DNA of 23,215 bases from Pseudomonadota bacterium (GTDB lineage Bacteria; Pseudomonadota; Alphaproteobacteria; Sphingomonadales; Sphingomonadaceae): the NCBI GenBank assembly GCA_023416515.1, contig JAEZHP010000063.1:1-23215 (forward strand). The letters are read 5' to 3'. The notes below the pieces were generated by a model. It worked only from the letters and a program-made list of their open reading frames with translations. It was not told the origin of the DNA and ran no database searches. The first letter of the stretch is position 1. The number at the start of each line of letters is the position of its first letter. The position numbers were made by a program, and so were the translations under genes. This document shows, piece after piece, positions 1 through 6,610 of the stretch.

Positions 1-90
1 GCGCGGCACTGGCGAGCGCGGCGGGGGCGAGCGCGGCACTGGCGAGCGGAGCGGCGGCGAGCGCGGCGCCGGCGAGGTCGCGGGCGGCGA
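1..90 (+). repeat. 15-bp tandem repeat (six units) in coding frame
   Basis: Six consecutive 15-bp units fill 1-90: 1-15, 16-30, 31-45, 46-60, 61-75 and 76-90. Units 1 and 3 are identical (GCGCGGCACTGGCGA), and all six end in GGCGA. The unit length is a multiple of three, so copy-number changes would keep the reading frame. The array probably continues left of the window. Confidence 0.85.
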
Positions 91-415
91 GACCATCCGG
101 ATGGGCTCGGGCGGCACCAGCTCGCGCGCCGACAATTTCGACCGGCGGGTGCGAATCGTCAACAACAGTCGCCAGACGATCAGCCTGCTCAAGGGCTCTC
201 CGACGAGCGACAACGACTGGGGCCAGGACCGAATCCCGACACTGACGCTGTCGGCCGGCCAGTCGACCATCGTCGACTTCAACGACAATAATGGCGAGTG
301 CCGCTACGACCTCCAAGCGACGTTCCAGGACGGCAGCACCCGCGAGCAGCGCGACGTCAACATCTGCCAGGTGTCGCAGTGGATCGTCACCAGCGACGGC
401 GCGTCGGCGAGATAG
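2..415 (+). CDS. Partial small protein of unknown function with N-terminal GERGx repeats
   Basis: The reading frame is open from the left edge of the window to a TAG at 413-415, so the true start probably lies outside; an internal ATG at 101 is possible. The visible N-terminal part is a low-complexity run of pentapeptides (GERGT, GERGG, GERGT, GERSG, GERGA) encoded by 15-bp tandem units. A compact domain of about 80 residues follows. It is predicted to be mostly beta strand, begins at VRIVNNSRQTI, and has conserved-looking WGQD, GECRYD and DVNIC segments with two cysteines that could pair. The pattern resembles small, probably exported proteins common in sphingomonads, but I cannot name a family. 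It lies upstream of the tRNA in host DNA, outside the island. Function unknown; the coding call is reasonably safe because of the composed C-terminal domain. Confidence 0.6.
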   Translation, partial: RGTGERGGGERGTGERSGGERGAGEVAGGETIRMGSGGTSSRADNFDRRVRIVNNSRQTISLLKGSPTSDNDWGQDRIPTLTLSAGQSTIVDFNDNNGECRYDLQATFQDGSTREQRDVNICQVSQWIVTSDGASAR

Positions 416-450
416 GCGCGAAAAGCTCAGGGAGCGGGGCTTCGCGGCGC

Positions 451-479
451 TTGAACTTGTGAAAAGCGGCTTCTATAGA
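451..479 (+). promoter_or_regulatory. Probable sigma70-type promoter of tRNA-Pro
   Basis: A TTGAAC box (451-456) and a TATAGA box (474-479) are separated by exactly 17 bp. They end 49 bp upstream of the mature tRNA 5' end, which is a normal arrangement for a stable RNA gene. Transcription would start near 486. Assignment is by sequence match and position only. Confidence 0.6.
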
Positions 480-528
480 CCCGCCTCTGCCTCCGCCGGC
501 CCGGTTCGCCCGGGCTCGGATGATCGGT

Positions 529-605
529 CGGGGAGTAGCTCAGCCTGGTAGAGCACTGTCTTCGGGAGGCAGGGGCCGGAGGTTCGAATCCTCTCTCCCC
601 GACCA
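529..605 (+). tRNA. tRNA-Pro (anticodon CGG)
   Basis: A full 77-nt cloverleaf can be drawn. The acceptor stem is CGGGGAG (529-535) paired with CTCCCCG (595-601), followed by discriminator A602 and an encoded CCA at 603-605. The D arm starts TAGCTCAGCCTGG. The anticodon stem is CTGTC/GGCAG with one T-G pair, and loop TTCGGGA (561-567) gives anticodon CGG at 563-565. The T arm contains GGTTCGAATCC. It decodes CCG. The 3' end of the gene is the left attachment site of the island, and the gene remains intact because the element restores the 3' end. A T-rich stretch likely to be its original terminator (TATCTTTTTT, 20976-20985) now lies 20.4 kb away, right after the second copy of the repeat. Confidence 0.97.
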
Positions 606-607
606 AT
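586..607 (+). repeat. attL core: 22-bp direct repeat at tRNA-Pro 3' end
   Basis: These 22 bases start GAATCCTCTCTCCCC and end GACCAAT. They cover the distal T-arm, the acceptor strand and CCA of tRNA-Pro plus two bases, and recur without mismatch at 20955-20976. Identity stops on both sides (C585 against G20954; T608 against A20977). A tRNA 3' end duplicated 20.4 kb away with an integrase just inside is the classic product of tyrosine-recombinase integration. Confidence 0.92.
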
Positions 608-617
608 TACTTATCTA

Positions 618-643
618 GCACCCGCTAAGCCGTTGATTTCCGT
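618..643 (+). repeat. Left imperfect terminal inverted repeat
   Basis: The sequence from GCACCCGC (618-625) through CCGTG (640-644) resembles the reverse complement of 20912-20938 near the right end, sharing GCACCCGC, AA, CCGT and CCGTG blocks with small gaps. It lies 10 bp inside the left core repeat. Possibly an integrase or accessory-protein site; the match is imperfect. Confidence 0.4.
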
Positions 644-685
644 GCCCTCGTAACCGAGGCAGGAAAATGGTCGGGAACAAGATTC

Positions 686-710
686 GCACAATTGTGCCAG
701 TTTCTGTGCC
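686..710 (+). promoter_or_regulatory. Left arm-type site candidate: GCACAATTGTGC palindrome plus half-site
   Basis: A perfect 12-bp palindrome GCACAATTGTGC (686-697) is followed by a second TGTGCC half-site (705-710). The two TGTGCC elements (693-698 and 705-710) are 12 bp apart. It sits 78 bp inside the left core and 27 bp upstream of the integrase start, so it could be an integrase arm site, a repressor site for int, or both. A matching arrangement is at 20860-20884. Confidence 0.6.
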
Positions 711-711
711 A

Positions 712-730
712 CCTGCCGTGCAGGCAGGAG
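712..730 (+). promoter_or_regulatory. Integrase ribosome-binding site overlapping a small hairpin
   Basis: AGGAG at 726-730 is a strong Shine-Dalgarno sequence, 7 bp before the ATG at 738, and it fixes the integrase start. CCTGCC (712-717) can pair with GGCAGG (723-728) around a GTGCA loop, which would cover the first three bases of the Shine-Dalgarno sequence. This could damp translation of the integrase; the effect is inferred. Confidence 0.45.
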
Positions 731-737
731 CCGGATC

Positions 738-2816
738 ATGGCGTCCAATGTCTACCGCCGCGGCGCCATCTACTGGTGGCGGCGAAATCTCACGTTCCGA
801 AACGCGACCTCTCATCCCATAACCGTTCGCATGAGCCTGAAGACGGCGGCGCTGGACGATGCCCGTGCGCGCGCCGCCGTGCTCGAGGCGCACGTGGAGG
901 ATGTGAAGGCGGTGTTGCGGTCGGTGCCCAGGATGGAGGACTTCCAGGCGGTTGCGCGCCGGGCGTTCGATCGCGCCTTGAACGACTATGTCGCCCAGCA
1001 GATGGCGATGCCCTACGCGTCACAGTCGCTCGCGCGCATGAATCTGGGCTACGCCCGCTACTATGCCTTGGTGGCGGGGGCGCAGGAGCCGCCGCAAGCG
1101 ACTGAGGCATTCCGCGAAGAGATGCGGAAGCGCGAGTTGCATGAGGACGACATCGACGCATTGTGGATGATCGCGTGGCGGCACCAGAACTGCGGTCACG
1201 GGATTGCTGCCACAGACCTCGAGGAGGATCTGCACAGCGTCGGTGTGTCGCCGTCGAACCAGAACGTGAAAACAATCTTTCATGCGGTCGCTGCGGCTTA
1301 TTCGCAGGCCCGCATTCAGGCGACCGAAGCGATGGGACTGCCGAGCCCAGCGGACCAGGTGTTCCCCTTGCCGCCGGCCCTGCGCAGCCTGTTCCCGAAC
1401 TATCAGGATCCGGCCCAGGGCTTTGGGGACCCCGCAAAGGTCATACCCGCGCCGACGACGCCGACGGCGCTGGTGTCGTCATCGCCCTTAGCACCGCCAC
1501 CCGCGGCTTCACCGACGGATGCAGCTCAATCTGCCGATCGGCCGCGGATAGTCGATGCCAGGCTCGACATCCGAATATCAGAACTCGCGGCCAAGGCGCT
1601 CGAGCGCGAAATCGCTGACGGCAATTGGGATGAAGGCCGTCGTAGGGACATCACCGCGGCGGTGAACCTTTTCATGCATGCCAACGGCGACCTGTTCTGC
1701 TCGGAGATATACCAGTCTCATTTGAGCGCGATGACGGCGCTCTTCGCCCGCCTCCCGACCCGCTACGGGCACACCAAGGAGGATCGCCAGGGCGGCATCG
1801 CAGCGGCTTTGGAGCGCGGGGTAGGGCTAAGGAAGGCTTGGAAAGATGATCCGCAGCAGGCGGAGGCTGACCGTCTCCCGACTATCGGATTGAGTGCGGT
1901 CACCCAGAACAAGCATCTGACTTGGATGTCAGCGCTTGAGAGCTGGGCCGACGCGAACGGCTATGTGGCACCCGGATACAACCCCAAGAAACTGCGCGTT
2001 CATGGCGCGAAGGCGGCGAAGAAGCAGGTCCGCAAGCGCGACAAGAGGCTGAACTGGGATCTGGGGGACCTCCGCAAGCTGTTGTCCGGGCCGGTGTGGG
2101 ATGGTTGCGCGGGTCTGTGGCACCGCTTCGAGCCGGGCAACCAGATCATCCATGACGGCCTGTATTGGGTTCCGCTCCTCAACGCAGCAGGCGGACCCCG
2201 CAGTTCGGAATCGGCCGGCATGGCTATCATGGAGGTGGTTCATGAGGAAACGGTGGATGGCCACTCGGTTCCGCTGGCGATCCCGTATTTTGACCTTCAG
2301 TTCACCAAATGGCGACGCCTCAAGAACATGCAGTCGGTCCGGAAAATACCGATTCATCCACGGCTGATCGAACTCGGCTTCATCGACTATGTGAAGGCGA
2401 TGAAGGCGGCAGGCCACGAGCTTTGCTTCCCCGAGCTCTACAACAGGAAGAGCCTCTCGTTCAGCGACGTTGCTCGCAGGAAGATCAAAGACCCGCTGAT
2501 GAGGCTCCACTTCCCGAACGGCACCTCCCGCCTCCGCGGCCGCAAGGACGTGGACACGCATTCAATCCGGGGAACGGTCACCGCGGAGCTGCGGAACGCC
2601 GGCGTGCCCAAGCACGTGCGCCTAGCGCTGCTCGGCTGGGAAGGCGACGATGAGGATGAAGCGACCTACCCAGGCGAGGTGCCGCTCGAGCTGCTTCTTC
2701 CCGCGCTCGATCATCTGACGCATCTTTTCGATCAAATCGAACCCAAGCCGCTCAACCTCCGTCCTCGGGAGTGGCAGAAATTCGGCGCGCCGAGGGGCAG
2801 GCCGCGGAAAGCGTAA
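738..2816 (+). CDS. Tyrosine recombinase / site-specific integrase of the island
   Basis: This 692-residue protein should catalyse integration and excision at the tRNA-Pro site. The N-terminus (MASNVYRRGAIYWWRRNL) matches the short leader typical of DUF6538-type phage/island integrases. A Pro/Ala/Thr-rich linker lies at about 235-275, and the SAM-like core-binding region spans roughly 280-430. The catalytic domain shows Arg I in GGPRSSE (R488), the beta-hairpin lysine (K529), the H-x-x-R box HSIR (H608, R611), W634 in the second His/Trp position and nucleophile Y644 in ATYPGE. The tail is basic (PRGRPRKA). It is longer than phage lambda-type integrases (~350-400 aa) because of the extended N-terminal part, as seen in many island integrases. 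It is the first gene inside attL and reads inward. Enzyme class is secure; the N-terminal function is not. Confidence 0.93.
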   Translation: MASNVYRRGAIYWWRRNLTFRNATSHPITVRMSLKTAALDDARARAAVLEAHVEDVKAVLRSVPRMEDFQAVARRAFDRALNDYVAQQMAMPYASQSLARMNLGYARYYALVAGAQEPPQATEAFREEMRKRELHEDDIDALWMIAWRHQNCGHGIAATDLEEDLHSVGVSPSNQNVKTIFHAVAAAYSQARIQATEAMGLPSPADQVFPLPPALRSLFPNYQDPAQGFGDPAKVIPAPTTPTALVSSSPLAPPPAASPTDAAQSADRPRIVDARLDIRISELAAKALEREIADGNWDEGRRRDITAAVNLFMHANGDLFCSEIYQSHLSAMTALFARLPTRYGHTKEDRQGGIAAALERGVGLRKAWKDDPQQAEADRLPTIGLSAVTQNKHLTWMSALESWADANGYVAPGYNPKKLRVHGAKAAKKQVRKRDKRLNWDLGDLRKLLSGPVWDGCAGLWHRFEPGNQIIHDGLYWVPLLNAAGGPRSSESAGMAIMEVVHEETVDGHSVPLAIPYFDLQFTKWRRLKNMQSVRKIPIHPRLIELGFIDYVKAMKAAGHELCFPELYNRKSLSFSDVARRKIKDPLMRLHFPNGTSRLRGRKDVDTHSIRGTVTAELRNAGVPKHVRLALLGWEGDDEDEATYPGEVPLELLLPALDHLTHLFDQIEPKPLNLRPREWQKFGAPRGRPRKA

Positions 2817-2890
2817 GCGCCTCAGCTGGCACTCGCCTTAGGCGATAGCTCGTAAGGCATCCTAAGCGATTGATCACCGAAGGCAGCATT

Positions 2891-3294
2891 CATAAACAAG
2901 GGAAATGAATTTCCGCGCGTGCATATAAGCCTCGCCATAAAGATGGGAAATGAACCTCCCGCGGATGCGACCGACAAGCTGCAGCGAGGAGAAAAGTCGG
3001 CGTAAGGCGAGCCAACCCGCATAAGCGGGCGCAGTTAATCTTGGGGGGAGCCCCCAGATTAACGGTATTGCGCCTGAAAAATAATCTTAGGAAGTGAACG
3101 GCTCACTCGACTCGAGATATCCATAAATTGGGGAAGTGACGTAGAAATGCTCATAAACCTAGGAAGTGAGTATCACCTCGATGTCGAGATTGGCCACACG
3201 ATGCAGGATGTCTGACCAAACTAATTGCGGCTTAGGGACCACCCACTTCCTGGGATTATGGAAGAGCTTGGTTCTCCATAAAGTAGGGAAGTGG
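2891..3294 (+). repeat. Seven copies of an 18-bp motif, consensus CATAA-N5-GGAARTGR
   Basis: Plus-strand copies start at 2891 (CATAAACAAGGGAAATGA), 2936 (CATAAAGATGGGAAATGA), 3080 (AATAATCTTAGGAAGTGA), 3122 (CATAAATTGGGGAAGTGA), 3152 (CATAAACCTAGGAAGTGA) and 3277 (CATAAAGTAGGGAAGTGG). One minus-strand copy spans 3260-3243 (CATAATCCCAGGAAGTGG). The CATAA and GGAARTG blocks are kept and the five bases between them vary. Start-to-start distances of the plus copies are 45, 144, 42, 30 and 125 bp, so this is not a CRISPR array. Candidates are a protein-binding array (iteron-like), structural elements in a transcript, or remnants of a small repeat family. No function is assigned. Confidence 0.8.
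3034..3063. terminator. Strong hairpin, possible bidirectional terminator
   Basis: GTTAATCT (3034-3041) plus GGGGG (3043-3047) pairs with CCCCC (3051-3055) plus AGATTAAC (3056-3063), leaving a one-base T bulge and a GAG loop: 13 base pairs in all. It lies between convergent genes, where a terminator is expected, but neither side has a clear uridine tract, so it may be another RNA or DNA structure. Confidence 0.45.
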
Positions 3295-3327
3295 GCGAGG
3301 TGGCAGGAGGTCCGGAGCGAGTCCGCG

Positions 3328-4542
3328 TCATTCAGCGGGCCTCAGTGACGCCACCTCCGGGTCGTACTCCATCCCGATGATAGACGCGTCACCGATCCGA
3401 TTAACGATCTCGTCGATAACGGGAAGCGGCACCATGAACCATTCGCGTGGACGCACTGGTTTGCCGAACCGATCCAGAATCTCGACCTCAAATCTGACGG
3501 CGCTCAAGACGCGGTGAATCAAGGCTTCAAGGCGCGGTCGGTTCACGTCGTAGAGCTTGTAGGTGGCGACGACGTCAACGCCAGCGAGCAAGTAGGTCGG
3601 ATCATCAGCGGCGCCAGCGATTCGCCCCTCGACCGATCCGCCGGTGATCCCGATCTTGTGGACGAGCTCGCGATTGGCCGCGACATTGGGATGAGTGGAC
3701 CGACTGCGGAGCACATAGAGGGTGCCGGTCGGCAAGTGCTCTTCTTCGGCCTCGGCGTCTGCCACCGCGGAGAACGCGTCGAACAAGGGGCCGGACATGG
3801 GATTGGAGACGCGCCGAGCGCCCTCGTCGCGATACAGCGCCTTCTGGAATGATCGTGCCAGCACGTTGCTCTCCGTAGCGTTGTCGTAGATCACGCGGAG
3901 GCGGCGGTCGGTGCGACCATATTCGGTGGTGAACTCGCCCTGGTCCTCGGCGATGTAAGCGAGCTGGCCTCCGACGATGAAGAATTCGCCAGGTTTGATC
4001 TCGGCCAGCGTGAGCTCGGCCTTCATCGTTCTGGTCTCGCGGGCGCCGGAGTCGAGGTCGCGCTTCACTGCCTCGAACGCCGGCTTGAAGCGATCGAAGT
4101 CCTCGCAGGGTGTGTGTTCAGCGATCTCTTCGGCAGCGCGCTTCTCCTGATAGGAGCGGACGTGGCGTAGCTGGGTGATGTCGTCGGCGGCGCCTACGTC
4201 GACGCCGAGCTCGGCGAGCAGCTCCGTATCGTCAAGGTCATCAGCCGCCGGCGCTGACTCCGCGGCGGCCTCATCGAGCATGCCGTAGGTGTCCAAATCT
4301 GCGAGCAGCTCCCGGGATTCCGGCAGCGAGCGAAGCCGATCCAGACGGACGGCATAGAGCCGCTCGAAGATGTCGCGCCCTTCGCCATGCTGCGGCGAAC
4401 GGCCCTGCTCCTCCCGGAAACGGACGATGTCTTCGAAGCCGGCGATGATCCGCTCCTCCCGCGGAGTCCGCGCGCGGACCTTCTTGGGCGTTAGATCGAC
4501 ACCAAGCTCGGCGAGGATGTCGTCGTCGTTCATCTCAGCCAT
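3328..4542 (-). CDS. GIY-YIG nuclease family protein (T5orf172-like)
   Basis: This 404-residue protein has a C-terminal GIY-YIG-type domain at about 270-385. GTLYVLRS is the first strand, with Tyr in the GIY position. KIGIT (about 296-300) is the YIG-equivalent strand, R307 lies in VEGRIAGA, and E339 in RLEALIHRVL is the likely metal-binding glutamate. This is the pattern of the T5orf172 branch. The N-terminal 170 residues are helical and acidic and contain two copies of a DDxxLLAELGVD-like segment (about 6-17 and 104-116). I chose the ATG at 4542, which overlaps the helicase stop by 8 bp; ATG 4533 is an alternative. It is last in the methyltransferase-Fic-helicase-nuclease order, so it may be the cleavage subunit working with the helicase. 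Nuclease activity is inferred. Confidence 0.78.
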   Translation of the reverse strand: MAEMNDDDILAELGVDLTPKKVRARTPREERIIAGFEDIVRFREEQGRSPQHGEGRDIFERLYAVRLDRLRSLPESRELLADLDTYGMLDEAAAESAPAADDLDDTELLAELGVDVGAADDITQLRHVRSYQEKRAAEEIAEHTPCEDFDRFKPAFEAVKRDLDSGARETRTMKAELTLAEIKPGEFFIVGGQLAYIAEDQGEFTTEYGRTDRRLRVIYDNATESNVLARSFQKALYRDEGARRVSNPMSGPLFDAFSAVADAEAEEEHLPTGTLYVLRSRSTHPNVAANRELVHKIGITGGSVEGRIAGAADDPTYLLAGVDVVATYKLYDVNRPRLEALIHRVLSAVRFEVEILDRFGKPVRPREWFMVPLPVIDEIVNRIGDASIIGMEYDPEVASLRPAE

Positions 4543-6601
4543 TGGCAGCCGCCTGAGCCTTGTATCGGGCGAAGGCGGCAACGCCCTCGGCCAGCTGGCG
4601 CTCCCACGGATCCTGCGAGGTGATCTCCGGCGCGCGGCCGCGCTCGCGCTTCCAGGTCACCGCGCGTATGGCGAAGGCGCGGGCCTCCTCCTCGGACAGG
4701 GCGGTCTTACGGGCGGCGATAGCGGCCTGCACCTGGCTCAGCGTCCCGGCATTCATAGCCTTTGCGAGGATGGCGTAGGCGGCGTCGAACGGGTTGATGC
4801 GGTCGATCAGGTCGATGTCGAGTTCGCGCACGTTCATGAACTTCCGGACGCCGTCGACGAAGGCGGTGCTTGCCTTCAGCTCGCCGCCTTCCTCCCTCGC
4901 GGTCTCGGCGATGATCTTGCTCGCCTGCTGGGTGATGTTGAGCGTGGCGATCGCGTGCTGGCGGATCGCCTCTTGGTCCGTCTCGCTGAGGTCCGGGTAG
5001 CGCTCGCGCACGATCTTGCCCATGCGGACCTGGGTCAGCTCCTCCGGCGCCGTTTCCGGATCGAACAGGCCGCGCTCGAGCGACGGCTTGTCCTGCACGA
5101 AGGCGGTGATCACCTCGTTCAAATCTTCCTGGCAGATGCGGCGGGCCTCCGGAGTCGTGGGCTCGACCAACCCCTTCAACTCGAAGTGAAACTGGCCGCG
5201 CTCTTCGTTGAAGCCGACATTGGCCTGTCCCTCCTGGTACCCGCCGGGGCCATAGTCGAACCCCTCCTTCGGTCCGATGTCCTTGGGCGTGAACTCGAAG
5301 CGCGGGGCGAGCACCTGCTCCATCAGAAGGCTGGCGGCGATCGCTTTCAGCGTGTCATTGACCGCGTCGGCGACCACGTCGTCGGCCGCGGCAGGCTCGG
5401 CGATCAGGTTGGTGAAGCGCGCGACCGTCTTGCCCGGCGCGTCGCGGGTGGCGCGGCCAATGATCTGGATGATCTCGGTCAGGCTGGAGCGATAGCCGAC
5501 GGTCAGCGCGTGCTCGCACCAGATCCAGTCGAAGCCCTCCTTCGCCATGCCTAAGGCGATGATGATGTCGACATGGTCGCGGTTGGTCCGCGCCTCCGGG
5601 CTCTTCAGCGCCATCGAGACGCGGTCGCGCTTAGCAGGATCGTCGTCGACGAGGTCGGCGACATTGATCGTCCGGCCGTCCGCCGTTTCGATCAGCTGGA
5701 ATCCCGTGTCCGGATCGGTGCCCTTCCAGGTGCCGAGGTGATCCATGATCTCCTCGACCTCGCGATGCTTGTCCTTGGTGCTCTCGCGCGAATTGACCGA
5801 GGGGATATGGACGATCGTCTTCACCGCCGGGTCGAGCAGGTCGTTGATCTTGTCGACATAGCGGCCGGTGTAGAAGCTGTAGGCGATGTCGAGCGTCTTC
5901 AGATATTCATAACCGTTGAGCTGCTCGTAATAGGTGTAGGTGACGGTCGTGAACTTGGCCTCATCTTGCGGCGCGAGCACGGCGACGGCGTCGCCGCGGA
6001 AATAGCTGCCGGTCATCGCGACCAGATGCACCCTGTCACGGGCGATCAGCTGGCCAAGTTGGGCGCCCAGCCGGTTGTCAGGATTGGCGGAGACGTGGTG
6101 GAACTCGTCGACCGCGATCAGCCGGTCGTCGAACGCCTCGATCCCCAGCTCGTCAATCGCGAAGCGAAAAGTCGCGTGGGTGCAGACCAATACCTTGTCG
6201 TCGCTCGCGAGGAACTCGCCGACCGCTTTCACCTTGGACTTGGCGACCTTCACGTCGTCGGCGCCGGGCGCGTTGCACAGGTTCCAGTGCGGCTTCACCT
6301 CCCAATCCCAATAGAAGCCGAACTTCGTCAGAGGCTCGTTGGCGAAACTGCCGCCGATCGAGCGTTCCGGCACGACGATGATCGCTTGGCGAACGTCCTG
6401 GTTGTGGAGCTTGTCCAGCGCGATGAACATGAGCGCGCGCGATTTCCCGGAGGCCGGCGGCGACTTGATCAGCAGATATTGCTCGCCGCGATGGCCGTAA
6501 GCGCGCTCCTGCATGGGACGCATGCCGAGTTCGTTCGATTTGGCTGAGGCCCCGGTGTGTGCGGTGACGAGGCGAACGGCGGGAATCGTGGAAGCGGTCA
6601 T
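4535..6601 (-). CDS. DEAD/DEAH-type superfamily 2 helicase
   Basis: A 688-residue ATP-dependent DNA (or RNA) translocase/helicase. Superfamily 2 motifs are in order: Walker A PPASGKS (K53), motif II VDEFHH (165-169), motif III-like AMTGS (about 196-199), and motif VI QIIGRATRD (Q379, G382, R383, R386). AKEGFDW (about 353-359) matches the motif V region. Residues ~400-688 form a mostly helical extension without a recognised nuclease. ATG 6601 is preferred because GGGG lies 6 bp upstream; an in-frame TTG at 6604 is possible. It starts 9 bp after the fic stop and overlaps the GIY-YIG gene by 8 bp, so these genes are cotranscribed. It probably supplies the ATP-driven motor of the module, as the Res or HsdR helicase half does in type III and type I restriction enzymes. 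Confidence 0.88.
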   Translation of the reverse strand: MTASTIPAVRLVTAHTGASAKSNELGMRPMQERAYGHRGEQYLLIKSPPASGKSRALMFIALDKLHNQDVRQAIIVVPERSIGGSFANEPLTKFGFYWDWEVKPHWNLCNAPGADDVKVAKSKVKAVGEFLASDDKVLVCTHATFRFAIDELGIEAFDDRLIAVDEFHHVSANPDNRLGAQLGQLIARDRVHLVAMTGSYFRGDAVAVLAPQDEAKFTTVTYTYYEQLNGYEYLKTLDIAYSFYTGRYVDKINDLLDPAVKTIVHIPSVNSRESTKDKHREVEEIMDHLGTWKGTDPDTGFQLIETADGRTINVADLVDDDPAKRDRVSMALKSPEARTNRDHVDIIIALGMAKEGFDWIWCEHALTVGYRSSLTEIIQIIGRATRDAPGKTVARFTNLIAEPAAADDVVADAVNDTLKAIAASLLMEQVLAPRFEFTPKDIGPKEGFDYGPGGYQEGQANVGFNEERGQFHFELKGLVEPTTPEARRICQEDLNEVITAFVQDKPSLERGLFDPETAPEELTQVRMGKIVRERYPDLSETDQEAIRQHAIATLNITQQASKIIAETAREEGGELKASTAFVDGVRKFMNVRELDIDLIDRINPFDAAYAILAKAMNAGTLSQVQAAIAARKTALSEEEARAFAIRAVTWKRERGRAPEITSQDPWERQLAEGVAAFARYKAQAAANG

Positions 6602-6610
6602 CAATAGCCC

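Larger units (their letters stand above)
2817..3327. other. Non-coding region between convergent genes with repeat array and hairpins
   Basis: This 511-bp stretch lies between the 3' ends of the integrase (plus) and the GIY-YIG gene (minus), so no promoter for either neighbour is needed here. I find no convincing gene; the short open frames lack codon character and ribosome sites. It is more AT-rich than the flanks. It holds seven copies of an 18-bp motif and hairpins at 2834-2846 (TCGCC/GGCGA), 3016-3029 (CCCGC/GCGGG) and 3034-3063. Confidence 0.8.

Noticed and set aside
499..515. Terminator hairpin (GCCCGG-TTCGC-CCGGGC) upstream of the tRNA
   Set aside because: It lies downstream of the tRNA promoter and has no uridine tract; it could be part of the tRNA leader, so I do not call a terminator.
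2891..3294. CRISPR array
   Set aside because: Repeats are only 18 bp with a variable centre, spacing runs from 30 to 144 bp, one copy is inverted and no cas gene is present.
3166..3348. 60-codon plus-strand frame in the repeat region
   Set aside because: It spans three copies of the 18-bp repeat, has no clear ribosome site and no protein-like composition.
4370..6547. Long plus-strand frames (394 and 324 codons) opposite the helicase
   Set aside because: Antisense shadows of a GC-rich gene; the minus strand carries all helicase motifs.
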